DNA of 64,000 bases from the NCBI RefSeq assembly GCF_003144245.1, contig NW_020289987.1, positions 434,001 through 498,000 on the forward strand. Reading direction: 5' to 3'. Below the pieces are notes generated by a model that had not been told where the DNA came from, did not search any database, and was given only the letters and a program-made list of their open reading frames with translations. Below, piece after piece: positions 32,724 through 43,861 of this stretch. The DNA is from Jaminaea rosea. Its lineage: Eukaryota > Basidiomycota > Exobasidiomycetes > Microstromatales. The translations under genes and the position numbers were made by a program. Position 1 is the stretch's first letter. Each line of letters starts with the position of its first letter.

Positions 32724-34506
32724 TCACGCGATTCTCAATTTCTCCAATTTCTCCTTCTGCTCATCCTCCACCGTATGCTGCGTAGTTGCCGTCGTATCTG
32801 TCGAGGTAGTTGCCGAAGTGGATGGCGAGTCGGATGTGGTCGTTCCGCCTGCTGCTGGGGCTTCGTCTATATTCTCTAGTCCATCCGATCGTGATGTGGG
32901 GAAGCCTGTCTCCTCTGGTCCGGCGGAGGCGTCGAAACTTACGCTCTTGCGTCTGCGCATCGATATCGAGGAGGTGGTCGGGGAGGGGGACATCAAGCTG
33001 AGTGGGCCCGTAGGTGGTTGGAAGCGGGAGAGAAGAGGGTGTGGCTGCGTAGGCGCGCTTGCGTCTGCCTCATCATCGCTTCCCTGTACCGCAATGGCAT
33101 GTTCTCCATCGATGCTGACTAGCGTGGTAGCGGAGGCAGGACGCGGTACGCCGGGCCGCTTGAGGCTGTTCCAAGGACTGGGGCCAGGGCTTGTGATGTT
33201 ATCCGTAAAGCCAGCAAAAGGGTCACCGCCACCGTCCGTCTTGACCCTCAACGAGGCAGGCGGTGAAGCTCCAAAGTCCCACGACTGTCCTGCCCTGAGC
33301 GAGGCCATGGACATTGCTCTTCTCCTGTTCTCCTGCCTTTCTGCGAGGGGAGGGAGATTGACAAGGATAGTGCTGGCGAGGTGACGAGGCGGTTTAGCGC
33401 CTTTGAGGAAGGGATGCTTGAGTAGCCTTTCTGCGGTGGGGCGTTTCTCTGGGTCCTTTTGGAGGCATGACCGGATGAAGTCGTCGAACTGCTTCGAGTA
33501 CTTGTGTGCGCCACCCGTGCGATCGAGCTGGGGCGGGTCTTCGCTGAGAGTCTTGAGGAGTACCTTGACCGGAGGCAGGCGGGAGTGAGGAGCGTGTCCT
33601 TGACTAAGCTCGAGAGCCGTGATACCGAACGACCAGATGTCGGCTTTCGAGTCGTAGTGACGGCGTTCGACAACTTCGGGGGCCATCCAACAGGGGGTGC
33701 CGACAAAGGACTTTCGTTTGCCCTTGGACGTCTTGGCGTCATTGTCACCCATCATGGCACCTACGCCAAAGTCGCCCAGTAGAACGGTGCCGTCGTCGTC
33801 GACGAGGAGGTTGGCGGACTGTGATGCGAACGAAAAGAGTGAGCGGGCGACGTATCTCATCATCTCCTGCTGCACGTCATCTCACCTTGAGATCTCTGTG
33901 CAGCCAGCCATTGACGTGGAGATAAGCCAGACCCTGCAATGCCTGTTTGAGAATGGCACAGATGACATCCTCTGAGAGCCCGTCCTGATATCCGAACCGC
34001 ATAATGTCGAGGAGAGATCCGCTGTTCATCAAGCGTGTAGCGATGTGCAGCTTCGATCCAACGACCCAACATCCTCTAACCCTCAGCACATTTGGATGCT
34101 TGGAGAGGGACATAAGCTGAGTCTCTCTCCTGAGCTCATCGGTGTCCCTGCCAAATGCCTCGAGGTCGATGACCTTGACGGCGCATGCTCTGCCCTGAAG
34201 CGGGTGGAAGGCGGCCTGGTAGACGATGGAGGATGCGCCCAGACCAATGATATCGCCCAAGTCGTAGTCGTCTGGCTGAGAGGAGTACATGGGCCATTCA
34301 TCGACGACTGAGTTGATGTGATTGGCAGCACGCATGCCATCGACGAGGGATCCGACGAGGTTGTTGCTCGTGCTGATGCTCGTGCTGCCGTTGCCGCTAC
34401 CGTTACTGCTACCGTTGCCGTTGCCATTGGTTCTGCCGCCGCCAAACCGCGCAGCATCGCGGCTGCTAACAAGGCGGCGAGAAGACGACGAGGACGACGA
34501 GGCCAT
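32724..34506 (-). CDS. STE20-family serine/threonine kinase (FRAY/OSR1-like)
   Basis: Exons 34506-33886 and 33818-32724 give 571 residues; the 67-nt intron lies inside the catalytic loop, between HRDLK and SANLLV. The N-terminus is Ser/Asn/Gly-rich. The kinase domain runs from about residue 95 with IIGLGASSIVYQA, AVKVIDLE (Lys), RRETQLMSLSKHPN, HRDLKSANLLV (catalytic Asp), GDFGVGA, GTPCWMAPEVVE and DIWSFGITALELSQGHAP. CLQKDPEKRPTAERLLKHPF and YSKQFDDFI are typical of the SPAK/OSR1/FRAY branch. The C-terminal part is Pro/Ser-rich. Substrates are unknown; related kinases act in stress, polarity and septation. The start is 283 bp from the divergent CCDC174-like gene. Confidence 0.92.
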
Positions 34507-34789
34507 GATGATTGGCGGCGTCAGGAAAGTACCACGGAGCCGCGAGGGGCCGATGAGGTGAGTGAAGGCAAAGAAGGCAACATGGCGTGGCGCTTGCAGG
34601 CAGCAGCAGCAGAGCAACCAAGTGCGATGCAGACAGAGGAGGAGCGCGGGCACGGGCCGCCGCCCGCCAAAAGAAGACAAGAAGGGAGACGAGCCCGCGT
34701 CATTGGTCCGCCTGCAGGTCCGCTCCCACGCTCCTCATCTGACTTTGTTCTTGCCAACCTAGTCATCAGTTAGGCAGGCTGAGCAATCG
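34507..34789. promoter_or_regulatory. Divergent promoter, STE20-like kinase / CCDC174-like gene
   Basis: 283 bp lies between two ATGs on opposite strands. Small open frames here have no family features. No known site was identified. Confidence 0.4.
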
Positions 34790-35926
34790 ATGGACTTGTA
34801 TGGCAGGGATACAAAGCGCAGGAGGAGGGGCGACGGAGAAGCTGGAAGCAGTACCAGCAACATTGCCGCCTCGTCCTTCCTCGATCTCAAGGCCCAGCTC
34901 GCTGGAAGGCGAGAGCGCGAGCAGGCGCAATCGAGTGGGAAATCTCTTCAGCCCAAGAGCGGGCGCAAAGACGAGGAGGATGAATACTCTAGGCAACGAC
35001 TTCCCCCCCATCTGCGTCATGTCAGCAGCAGCAGCTCATCGTCATCATCATCGCCTTCGTCCTCGTCGAGGTCGAAGCACAGAGATCGAGGTGGAGACGC
35101 TTCGACGCTTTCGTCCTGGGCAGAAACACCCTCCGCCCGTCTAGAGCGCGATCGCAAGGCCAACCTAGCACGCAAGGCCAAGCTGTACGATGAGCTACGT
35201 CGTGGGCTCAGTGGTGGACTCAAGCCGGAAGATCTCGAGGAGGGAGGAAAGATGCAAGGTCTTCTCGACTGGGATCGCATGATCGAGGAGCGGCGGCAGA
35301 CAGAGAGGGGTGAGGAGGTTCATCGCGGGCGAAGCGACGATGAAGGAGAGGAGGATCAGCAAGGAAGCGATAGCAGAGACCTCGTCGAGTACGAAGATGA
35401 TATGGGCCGCACGCGCCTGGTGCCTCGCAGCCAAGTACCCATGGAATACCTCGTCGAGCAGCGCCGTCGCAAGGAAGAGGGCGAGGCAGATGCTCAAGGC
35501 ACCACCCTGTATGGCCCGCAAGCCCAGTTCCCCATCATGACTCGTGGCGACGTACCCAAGGAACCAGGACAGGACGCGCAACACTTTGATGCATCACACG
35601 AGGTACGCAACCGCGGAGCTGGCTTCTTTCGCTTTGATCAGGACGAGGATAAGAGGAAGGAGCAAATGGAGGCCCTGCGCAAGGAGAGGGATGAGACGTT
35701 GCGGCGCAGGGAAAACGTGAGCGGCGAAGGCGGCGAGGCGGTGGGAGGAAAGACGATGAGCAAAGCTGAAGAGCGGCTCGAGGCTAGGAGAAGATTTGTA
35801 GCCGCAAAGACAGAGGAGCTACGTCGCAAGAGGGGACAGGCAGGCGCAGCGAATGACCCGCAGTCGAGCGCCGTAGACCATTTCCTCGACACGCTCAGCA
35901 CCGAGTGGGCGGCAAGCCAACGATGA
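34790..35926 (+). CDS. CCDC174-like coiled-coil nuclear protein
   Basis: A single exon of 378 residues. An early basic NLS-like stretch (KRRRRGD) precedes ASSFLDLKAQL. After a Ser tract come WAETPSARLERDRKANLARKAKLYDEL and LVEYEDDMGRTRLVPRSQVP, the (E/D)DxxGRTR element typical of the CCDC174 family. Further on, GAGFFRFDQDEDKRKEQMEALRKERDET is the conserved segment that leads into a strongly predicted coiled coil of Glu/Arg/Lys heptads. Metazoan CCDC174 associates with the exon-junction and splicing machinery. A role in RNA processing is therefore likely but inferred. Its 3' end converges on the phosphoesterase gene 98 bp away. Confidence 0.8.
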   Translation: MDLYGRDTKRRRRGDGEAGSSTSNIAASSFLDLKAQLAGRREREQAQSSGKSLQPKSGRKDEEDEYSRQRLPPHLRHVSSSSSSSSSSPSSSSRSKHRDRGGDASTLSSWAETPSARLERDRKANLARKAKLYDELRRGLSGGLKPEDLEEGGKMQGLLDWDRMIEERRQTERGEEVHRGRSDDEGEEDQQGSDSRDLVEYEDDMGRTRLVPRSQVPMEYLVEQRRRKEEGEADAQGTTLYGPQAQFPIMTRGDVPKEPGQDAQHFDASHEVRNRGAGFFRFDQDEDKRKEQMEALRKERDETLRRRENVSGEGGEAVGGKTMSKAEERLEARRRFVAAKTEELRRKRGQAGAANDPQSSAVDHFLDTLSTEWAASQR

Positions 35927-36024
35927 CGTGGCGTGCTAAACGAAACGTGGCATTAGCAAGAGGGGCCGAGCATGTAAAGAAGCAATCATCATATACCCCT
36001 ACAATCATAGTCCGTGCGCCTGCC

Positions 36025-38350
36025 TCACCCGCTCCCTTGCACAGAGCTATATCCACGCGGGCAGCGCTGTCCTTGTAATGCCGTACCAGAGCGGAGGTAG
36101 CACACCTTGGCCTCTACGCACTCCCTCGTGACGCAAGGAGGCGATAAGCTCGAGTTGCGCCCCTGATAGACGGTGAATTGTTGCACCAGCTCAGGGCGGG
36201 CGAGCATCTCGTCGGTCGTCCTCGCCCAGAAGGTGGTGTTCAACGGAGCCTCCTTCGGCCAAATTGATCCATGCGACGCTGAGTGATTGGAATACGCCTC
36301 CCTCGCCGAGTATAGACGCTGGAAGACGGGGCCATGTCCCTGGTTGGCCAAAGAGTCGAAGGAGTCCAGCTGCGAGTAATAGACTGTATGGTCGAGGATG
36401 CGATACGTCTCCGGGTCGATATCGTAAATGCCGAACGAGGGATTGACCCGCGTCAAGGGCGTAATGCTAGGTCCGATATAGGCGTGAGCGAATGCGTCGG
36501 ACGAAGAGTTGGAAGTGCCATTATTGCGGTAGAAGAGGTTGAAGAAGTCTTCGTGCGAGTGACCCCAGAACATCTCGCGGATCGTGTGCTGAAAGCGCTC
36601 CACAATGATGCCAAAGAGGTTCGTGGGAGCATCTCCAGGATCACTGCCTGACCATCCCGAATAGACGTGGCCCTGCACGTAGACTGCCTCTCCGCGCTTC
36701 TCTGCAGCGTAGAGCTCGTCGGTGAGCCAGCGCAGCATGCCGGATGGGTCGGCTTGACCGTAGCGCAGATTGTTCCAGGGATTGCGGCGGTACCATAGGT
36801 TGGTGTTGAGCGAGATGATGCGCAGCCCTTTGCGCGGTGAAGTTGAGAAGCCGCCATAGTGTAGGCCCTGAGGAAGCCGGGTCAGGGGTCAGTACAGTCC
36901 ATTCAGCGCACCACGCCTCGCGCACGCTCACAATCTGCTTTGCGTCTTCATGATCGAACCATCCCTCCGACTCCCATAGCTTGGACACATAATCGTAATT
37001 CCAGCTGAGCGTGTCGTGCCCCTTTGGCAGCGAATTGGCCGACGCCGCATCCGACGGCGAAGAATCATGATTCCCCAGCGAGGCAAATACGGGGCCCTTG
37101 CCAAGGAACTTGCGCATCGTATCAAAGACGGCCTGCTCCGTCATGGTGACAAATGCCTGCGAGATGTGATTCGTCGCATCGTGCGTCACGGCATCGCCCG
37201 TGTAGACGGCAAAGTCGACGTCGCGCCCGCCGTTGAGGGGCGTGACGGCTTGCAGACCCGCAATGAGGAGGGCAATGGGTGCGTCGCATTGGTACTCGCC
37301 CCAGTAACTGGCCGGCTGTACGAGCGAGGAGCTGTTCAGTACCTGCCCAGTAGGCGCGGGTGACTGAGCGCGCGTAGAGTTGAAGCTGTCTTGCCGGCAG
37401 CATTGCCCTGACGTGCACTTGCCCTCGCCACCGACGAGGTAACGGGTATCGAGGTGGATATCGCTCAGGTGGAGCATCTTGAGCGGGCGACGATGTGCCG
37501 TCGGCTTGCCAGGCCGGTCGCTTTTACGCGCTGCTGGCGGGGTGCGGCCGCCCACTTTGCTGAACCACCTATCGAGGTAGGCGTCGGTCAGCTCTGTAGC
37601 TGGCGGCGTTGGGCAATACGTGAGGATATTGGCGCAGATGGCCTGTCCATCCTGCGAGCTCGCGCTCAAGTTGGCGTAGGAGAGGATCTGCGCATTCTGT
37701 GCGCCTAGCGTAGAGGGCGCGTACATTCTCTCGCAGGCCTCGTCGCTCGTCAGACCGTTTTTGGTGCTGGCAAAAGCGTAGCGCTTACAGAGGTCGATCA
37801 TTACTTGCGGGCCAGCTCGAGGGTTGGCACGCACGAGAGCTTGGCCGACTCGCAGTGCATCTATGCATTTGGTGCAGTTACTGTCAGCCGAGCCGGAGAT
37901 GATGGCTGTGATGTTGGCAAGGGTATCATTGATGGAAGGACCCGTTCTACTGGCTGGCAGAGGGTAGACTGCGTCTGACTCCGGAGGCGTGACAGGCAAT
38001 CGAAGCGGGTCATACAATGAGGCGGCGTACGGCTCTTTGTTGATGATGTCGGTGAAGACGGGCCTCGCCTCGCTCCTGTGGTCTGCTGATGGCTTTTGGT
38101 AGTATCGATCGTAGGCTTTCGAGGGGAACTTGGCGGGCGCCGTGAAGATGGTCTGCGATCCTGGCGCTACGCCCCTTGCCGTCGCTGCAAAGGCGAGAAG
38201 ACTTGCAGCGACAAGACTGACGGCCAGTAGCCCGGCGGCCGATCTCAATGTGAGTGTCGTCTTGGGCGCCATGATTTCGACTATTGGCGGCTGTTGCTGC
38301 TCAATGTACGAAGCTGACTTGGCCTTGACGTCGTCTTGATATGAAGCCAT
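36025..38350 (-). CDS. Acid sphingomyelinase-like phosphodiesterase (saposin B plus metallophosphatase)
   Basis: Exons 38350-36932 and 36867-36025 give 753 residues; the intron is 64 nt, phase 0. A hydrophobic segment at about residues 35-60 (AAGLLAVSLVAASLLAFAATA) acts as signal or signal anchor. A saposin-B domain follows (NCTKCIDALRVGQALV, IDLCKRY, CERMY, QAICANILTYC). The calcineurin-like core has LHLSDIHLDTRY, a Cys-rich CTSGQCCRQDSF insert, YTGDAV, SLGNHDSSPSD, VQGHVYSG (expected HIPPG-like position) and FWGHSHEDFF. These motifs supply the di-zinc ligands. The family cleaves sphingomyelin to ceramide and phosphocholine in lysosome-like or extracellular space. Fungal members may act on inositol phosphoceramides or other phosphodiesters. 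Many NxS/T sites suggest glycosylation. Confidence 0.92.
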
Positions 38351-38850
38351 GCCAAAGAGACCAGCTCGCAGCGCAGTGTCGTGTGTCGCTGCGAATTGAA
38401 CGAAATCGCGCCCAGCCAGCCAGCCAACGTGCGTCCGTGCTTCGAAGCCCCTCATCCAATTCGAAGCCGCCGGCGCAAAGCATGCCAAGGCACAACCAGG
38501 TTCCGGGTGTCGTCCACTTCCGTGTCCCCCACGCGGCGCGGCGAGCTGCAAGGCCGGGAGTCATCGGGGCGCATCCTCCGGCTTCAATCAACGGCTCTGG
38601 TGGCTGTGTGCCGCGCTATTACGCCTTCCTCTCTTCTCTGTGTTGTCAACACGCTCTCGCCTACGCCAACACCAACTTGAGCTAGCGTTAGCGTCATGGT
38701 CGAGACTCGAGGATGACGTCCGTGATGGGAGCACAGCCCGATGAGTGGCACATACAAAAGGGCTCGTCGACGGGGCGGTTGGGACACCCTCTCACCTCTT
38801 TCCCTACGACACCCTAGCGCCCCTTGCCCTACATCATTTGCGACCCTGTC
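38351..38850. promoter_or_regulatory. Divergent promoter, phosphoesterase / first gene of the tandem array
   Basis: 500 bp lies between opposite ATGs. A TATA-like CATACAAAAG at 38751-38760 sits about 90 bp before the array gene. The promoter cassette found before the other five paralogs is absent. Confidence 0.45.
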
Positions 38851-39904
38851 ATGTCAACTGAGAAGCAGACTGCAGCTCCCCAGGACGCTACTACGGTGAC
38901 GTCTTCTTCGTCCCGTCAGATCTACGCTCCGGATGGCGCCCAGACCATCTGGGACGCTGAAGCGTACCGCAAATATGACAACGACTTGTGGGGTACCTCT
39001 ACCAGCGGGAATTACAACGCGCTTTACGGTCTCTACATCGAGCAGGACTCCCTCTATGCCGAGCCACATACCATCAAAATCACAGATGCCGAGGGCGGGA
39101 TTCTGTGGCATTTCCTCTTCCCACTCGGCACGTCAGTGAGCTCGCTAGTCAACAGAGGAACAATCTACATGATTCCGGGCGACCAGACACAAGATAATGT
39201 GAGCGAGGCGGATTGTCTGGAGGCGCGCTCTGAAAGCTTACATTTTAAGGGTCTTTGCCAGCCTCGAAAGGGGAGGAAAGGACACGGATTCCCGTGGAGC
39301 AAAGGACCCAAGCCCGCAACATCAGACGGATATACCTGGAAACTTCCTCTGAGCGCAAACACTGTGGAAGACATCGAAGAGAGAATGTCGGATCTGGCTG
39401 GCTCGGTGTCTGAAGATAAGCACCAAACGGTTGCGGATGAGCGAGGCTGCAGGAATCGCGACTACATTGAATTCACGGTACCTTCAGCGACGAATGGTCA
39501 AACCGACCGGACCTTTGTCTGGCTTTGCACAGTGAGTTCAATGATGTATAAATAGAGGTTCTCCCACGCTGACGCTTTGATCGAAGGGCATCATGAGAAA
39601 CTATTGCTATACCAGATGGGATCAGTGCAGGTACTCTCTGGTCGAGAAAGGAACTTCCGTGCAGTACGGCGACTTCCAGTGGTCGGAGGCATGCTCCATC
39701 AGGCTCCGCGAGGGTATTCCGCCGGATCTCGATCATTCAATGATCATCTTTGCGCTGGTCACTCTTCTGCTCATGCAATTTGATATGAGCACCGGCTTTA
39801 CGCCTCAAGACTTCTGCCCTACTGATGGGACCGATACAACTGTACATCGCTTCAATGGCGCCGCGCTCAGGAAGCTAGCTGCGGAGTACGGCATCCGGCG
39901 ATAG
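38851..39904 (+). CDS. Tandem-array paralog 1 (divergent member, no PPxY)
   Basis: Exons 38851-39198, 39262-39531 and 39587-39904 give 311 residues. The first intron (63 nt) is in frame and stop-free. Exon 1 contains ALYGLYIEQDSLYAEPHTIK and GGILWHFLFPL, the family core. Exon 2 opens with PRKGRKG and ends TDRTFVWLC. Exon 3 opens GIMRNYCYTRWDQ and contains a hydrophobic segment, LDHSMIIFALVTLLLMQFDM. Relative to its siblings it lacks the N-terminal PPxY, carries about 15 extra residues in the middle of exon 2 and has a different promoter. No signal peptide is visible. The fold may be tubby-like (beta-strands plus one buried C-terminal helix). Function unknown. It is the most diverged copy and could be closest to the ancestral locus. 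Confidence 0.8.
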
Positions 39905-40587
39905 GCAGAGGCGCGCGATAGTCATGCAATGCAGTCGATTCGGAAGTTTGCTGCCTGAACGCCTCCAGCTCGTTGTGACGCTCCGATCGACTGCCTGTAA
40001 CATCGTTGGGCGTGGCAGCGATGATCCGAGGAGGTAGTGTGCCATCGCCCTACGCCATCGTCATTGACATTTAGCGGCCACATTTGCCTCTGTGATGTCG
40101 TCCAAAGGTGAGTCTGGTGGACGTATCCTCGACGTGTGACAAGCGTGCCTTTGACGGCGGTCGTTGAGGCGGCATTTACGCGGTCAGGACAGAGGTCGTT
40201 GTTTTATTGCCGTTTGAACGAGCGATTTTGACCGGAGCGGCAAGATACAGGGCGTTACGTGCTGTGCCGGATGGGAGCGTAGTCACTCAGGGCCTTTGAG
40301 CATGCCCACTGTATGCCCGCTTCTCACGGTAGCCTACCCCCGAAGCGAGCCGGAGTGGCTGTTGATTAAGAACACGCGCGTGGGCGCCACGGAAGAGCCT
40401 CGAGGGCCGCGGCTGTGTGAAATAGGCGCGCCCTCGCTTATGCATCCAAAACGGAGCTAGCCAGCTCGGGGGCGTTGGAGCTCGACATATAAAGTCTCCC
40501 GCTTCGACGCTAGCCATTCTTCCCCTGTCCTTCATCTGCTGATCGCTGTTCCTCCTTCTTACTCTCCCTCCGACGACGACGCCCAAC
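39905..40587. other. Intergenic region between array paralogs 1 and 2
   Basis: 683 bp. Apart from the promoter cassette and TATA box of paralog 2 near its end, no gene or RNA was recognised. Confidence 0.45.
40429..40494 (+). promoter_or_regulatory. Array promoter cassette of paralog 2
   Basis: The core GCCCTCGCTTATGC (40430-40443) is followed by ATCCAAAACGGAGCTAG and AGCTCGGGGGC blocks and a TATA box CATATAAAG at 40486-40494, 94 bp before the ATG. The same blocks recur upstream of paralogs 3-6. Confidence 0.65.
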
Positions 40588-41828
40588 ATGAACAACAGCG
40601 CGGACGGACCGCCTACCTATCAGAGCGCTATCTCCCACGATGCAATGGTTCAACACGAAGGCGAGGCGTACAAGGCGGACGTCAAGGCGGACGCTAAGGC
40701 AGATACGAATGGAGCGCAGGGCAAAGCCGATGTGGTGGGCAGTGCTACTGGAGCAGCGTCTTCGTCCCAACTACTTGCACCTCCCGGGGCTCGCAAGATC
40801 AATGCCAGATACGATGCCGACGATGGGGATTACCGCCGCCGAGACGATGAGACGTGGCCTCGCGATGATTCGGTTCAGCCAATCTGCGCGGTATATGGTC
40901 TCTACATCGAAAGCGACGATCTTTTCAAGGAGCCGCACACATTCAAGCTCACCGACTATAATGGTGGAGTTCTGTGGCATTTTCTCTTTCCGCTTTCCCC
41001 ATGGGGGAGACACCTGGTGCTTGGCGTGCATGTCACCAACAAGGCAACGACGTGGATGGTCCCCGGCGACCAAGAAGTCGACAACGTGAGTTACCATGTG
41101 TAGCGAATGTCCAGTCAGCTGGAGCTTACCGTCTCAGCTACAATCTTCCACCAGCCTCGCAAGGGAACGAAGGGACGGGGACTACCTTGGAACAGGGGTT
41201 CAGAGCCGCCGACGCCCGCCGAGTATACGTGGCGACTACTGCGAGGTGGTGCCAAAGCTCCCCTCCAGTGTGCGGACGGGCGATCTTCGCATTACTTTGT
41301 TAAGATTCACGACGAAGAGCATCAAGTCTTTGCCGGCCAGCAAGAATTGACGCGCAGGGACTACTTTGAGTTTTCAGTGCCCGGATCCGACCGAGTCTTC
41401 GTCTGGCTTTGTGGTGTGAGTGCGATGATAAGTACAAGCCAATTGTAAGGTGCTTAGCTTCGAACCGCTTTCTTCTTCGTCCTCCGTTTATTTCACCTCA
41501 GGGCATAATGCGAAACAACCGCTATACAAGATGGGATCGGATAGATTACGTACTGCACGAGAAGGACAACTTCTCAACACAATACGGCCACACGAAATGG
41601 GAGCCAGCCTTTGGCCTATATCTACGCCAAGGGCTACCTAAAGAACTCGACCACGCTCTGATCGTGTTCGCCCTGGTGAACTTGATGCTGATGCAGCACA
41701 GTATGTGCCAAAAATTCTGGCAGCAGCCGTATATCTTCACGGGTGGCACCAACGCAAATCAGTACCTGTTCAACATCCCTATGCTACAGAAGCAAGCTGC
41801 GGAGTACGGTCTCAGGCGACAGGAGTGA
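40588..41828 (+). CDS. Tandem-array paralog 2 (PPxY, subgroup A)
   Basis: Exons 40588-41085, 41155-41415 and 41502-41828 encode 361 residues with introns of 69 and 86 nt in phase 0. The N-terminus has GPPTYQSAIS, a PPxY motif of the kind bound by WW domains (for example Rsp5/Nedd4 ligases), then a Lys/Ala/Asp-rich linker. The core is VYGLYIESDDLFKEPHTFKL and GVLWHFLFPL, with TTWMVPGDQEVDN at the exon end. Exon 2 has PRKGTKGRG, CADGRSSHYF and a VPGSDRVFVWLC end. Exon 3 has RNNRYTRWDRIDYVLHEKD and the hydrophobic LDHALIVFALVNLMLMQHSM. No signal peptide or classical enzyme motif is seen. Family unrecognised; a tubby/scramblase-like fold is my best guess. Confidence 0.85.
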
Positions 41829-42222
41829 GAGGCAACGTCGTTTGCAACCTGAAGCGGCTGGTTCGACAATCATGTTGTGTCTGCTTGGTTTGTAAGCTTG
41901 TCGAAGATACTACCGTGGCGTCGCCGTTGCAGCAATGATGAAATCATTCCATCGATCGTGTCCCAGACTCTGCTCGACGACGCTCTGGGTCAGCGAGTGT
42001 TGCGGGGTTTAGACGGGCAAGGGTCGGGGCGTGCCCTCGCTTATGCCGGAATGGAGCGAGCTAGTCTATGCATCCAAACAGAGCTAGCGAGCTCGGGGGC
42101 AGTGAAGGCTCGACCGGCCAGACGGCATATATACCACCGATGCTAGCCCTATCTCCTGTCCTTCATCCGCTACTTCCCCTCATCCGCTAATCGCTTTTCG
42201 TCTTCTGATACTCCTGTCAACG
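41829..42222. other. Intergenic region between paralogs 2 and 3, part of the duplicated unit
   Basis: 394 bp. The segment at about 41931-41990 (GCAATGATGAAATCATTCC...CTCTGCTCGACG) recurs diverged at 45181-45240 and 47123-47185. The duplicated unit therefore included intergenic DNA as well as the gene. Confidence 0.5.
42032..42134 (+). promoter_or_regulatory. Array promoter cassette of paralog 3
   Basis: The core TGCCCTCGCTTATGC is at 42032-42046. CTATGCATCCAAACAGAGCT and GAGCTCGGGGGCAGTGAAGG blocks follow, then the TATA box CATATATAC at 42126-42134. It is almost identical to the cassette of paralog 4 over the last 80 bp. Confidence 0.7.
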
Positions 42223-43450
42223 ATGACGCCCGACATGACGACCAGTGGCGGAGCACCGCCCAGCTACCAAAGTGCTGTCTTCAATGACGCAGCTGCTCAA
42301 CAGCAAGGCGAGACAGGAAAGGCGGACGTTGATAAGGCGGATACGAAGCGAGGGGAGGGCAACGAGGTTACACCTAGTAGTACTCATGCTCCAGTAGCAT
42401 CCTCGTCTCAGCTCTGTGCACCGGCTGGGGCCAATACGGTTGAGCCAAAATTTGGAGGACCTGATCATGAGTATCGCAAACGAGACGCAGAATTGTGGCC
42501 TTACTTGGATCCATTCCTTCCAATTGTCGCTGTCTACGGCCTCTATATCGAGAGTGACGATCTCTACGCCGAGCCGCACACCATCAAGCTCACTGACTTC
42601 AACGGGAGGATCCTGTGGCACTTTCTCTTTCCGCTTTGTCCCTTGTCGCATCATTTGGTCCTTCTCAAAGAAGTTGAAAACAAGGGAACGGTGTGGATGG
42701 TTCCCGGCGATCAAGTTATTGACAACGTGAGTCGTCCTTGTGCGTCATGATCGCTCACCGAAGCTCACTTCCGAAGCCACCATATGCACTCAGCCTCGCA
42801 AGGGAAGAAAAGGACCCGGGCGACCATGGACCAAAGGCGCAGAACCGCCGGCGCCCGAGCAATATACGTGGAAAAGACGGCTCTGCGGGAATCATCCACT
42901 TCAGTGCGCCGACGGCAGAAAGTCCGACATCGCGGTCAATCTTCACTTCGAGGAGCACCAGGTCTTCAGTGGCGTTAAGAAGCTGCGGCGTAGAGACTCA
43001 GTGGAATTCACCGTGCCTGGAAGCAATCGAACGTTTGTCTGGCTCTGCGACGTGAGTAATGAAGCTGGCATCTGCGCTTCTTTCGATGCTCATTCTGTCA
43101 CCGCTCCCCTTCCGTTTTCTCATCTGCAGGGAATACTGCGAAACAACAGGTACACAAGATGGGATCGCATGACCTACGTTCTCCATGAGAAGGGTGACTA
43201 TTCGACGCAGTATGCCTATCTCAGGTGGCAGGAATCTTTTGGGCTTTATCTGCGTCAGGGCTTGCCACAAGAGCTCGATCACGCTCTCATCACCTTTCCC
43301 CTCGTCTACATGATGCTGATGCAGCACAGTATTTGTCAAACGTTTTGGCAGCAGCCCATGGTTGTGTCGGATGGAAGCGATATGAGTCAGCAACTCTTTA
43401 GCATCAAAAAGTTGCAGAAGCAAGCTGCTGACTTTGGCTTCACGCCGTAG
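42223..43450 (+). CDS. Tandem-array paralog 3 (PPxY, subgroup A)
   Basis: Exons 42223-42726, 42794-43051 and 43130-43450 give 360 residues; a second ATG four codons in is possible. APPSYQSAVF supplies the PPxY. The core VYGLYIESDDLYAEPHTIKL, ILWHFLFPL and GTVWMVPGDQ is followed in exon 2 by PRKGRKGPGRPWTKGAEPP, CADGRKSD and VPGSNRTFVWLC. Exon 3 has RNNRYTRWDRMTYVLHEKGD and LDHALITFPLVYMMLMQHSI. It is closest to paralogs 2 and 4. All three share intron positions and phases, which argues for duplication of the whole genomic unit. Functional assignment is as uncertain as for the rest of the array. Confidence 0.85.
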
Positions 43451-43861
43451 CGATGAGGGGCATCATCATTCGCAATGATATTCGGAATGTAATCAGCACC
43501 GTCGTATGTCTATCGTCTCGCCTCGGAGTCATGTCAATCATGCTGCTGCGCCGTCGACGCCGGAACGCTGCGTGTCTCCACTTCCACATCGATGTGCCAG
43601 GCTCTTGACGCCCGCATTCGAGCTTGAAGGACCGACCGATGGGTGATGCTGGACGCGCTTGTGCACGCGGGGCGTGCCCTCGCTTATGCAGAAATGATGC
43701 AAGCTAGTCTATGCATCCAAACAGAGCTAGCGAGCTCGGGGGCAGTGAAGGCTCGACCGGCCAGACGGCATATATACCACCCGGCTTCGACGCTAGCCAT
43801 ATCTCCCGCCCTTCTCCTTCATCTGCTCATTCCTCTTCGTCTTCTCATATTCCCGCCAACG
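43451..43861. other. Intergenic region between paralogs 3 and 4
   Basis: 411 bp holding the promoter cassette of paralog 4 in its second half. No other feature was recognised. Confidence 0.45.
43675..43777 (+). promoter_or_regulatory. Array promoter cassette of paralog 4
   Basis: The core TGCCCTCGCTTATGC (43675-43689) is preceded by GCACGCGGGGCG and followed by the ATCCAAACAGAGCTAGCG and GACCGGCCAGACGG blocks and the TATA box CATATATAC at 43769-43777. Confidence 0.7.

Noticed and set aside
38301-38591. Minus-strand frame upstream of the phosphoesterase start
   Set aside because: The phosphoesterase frame itself is also open to 38551. The ATG at 38350 gives a good start before the membrane segment, and the upstream parts look like leader and promoter.
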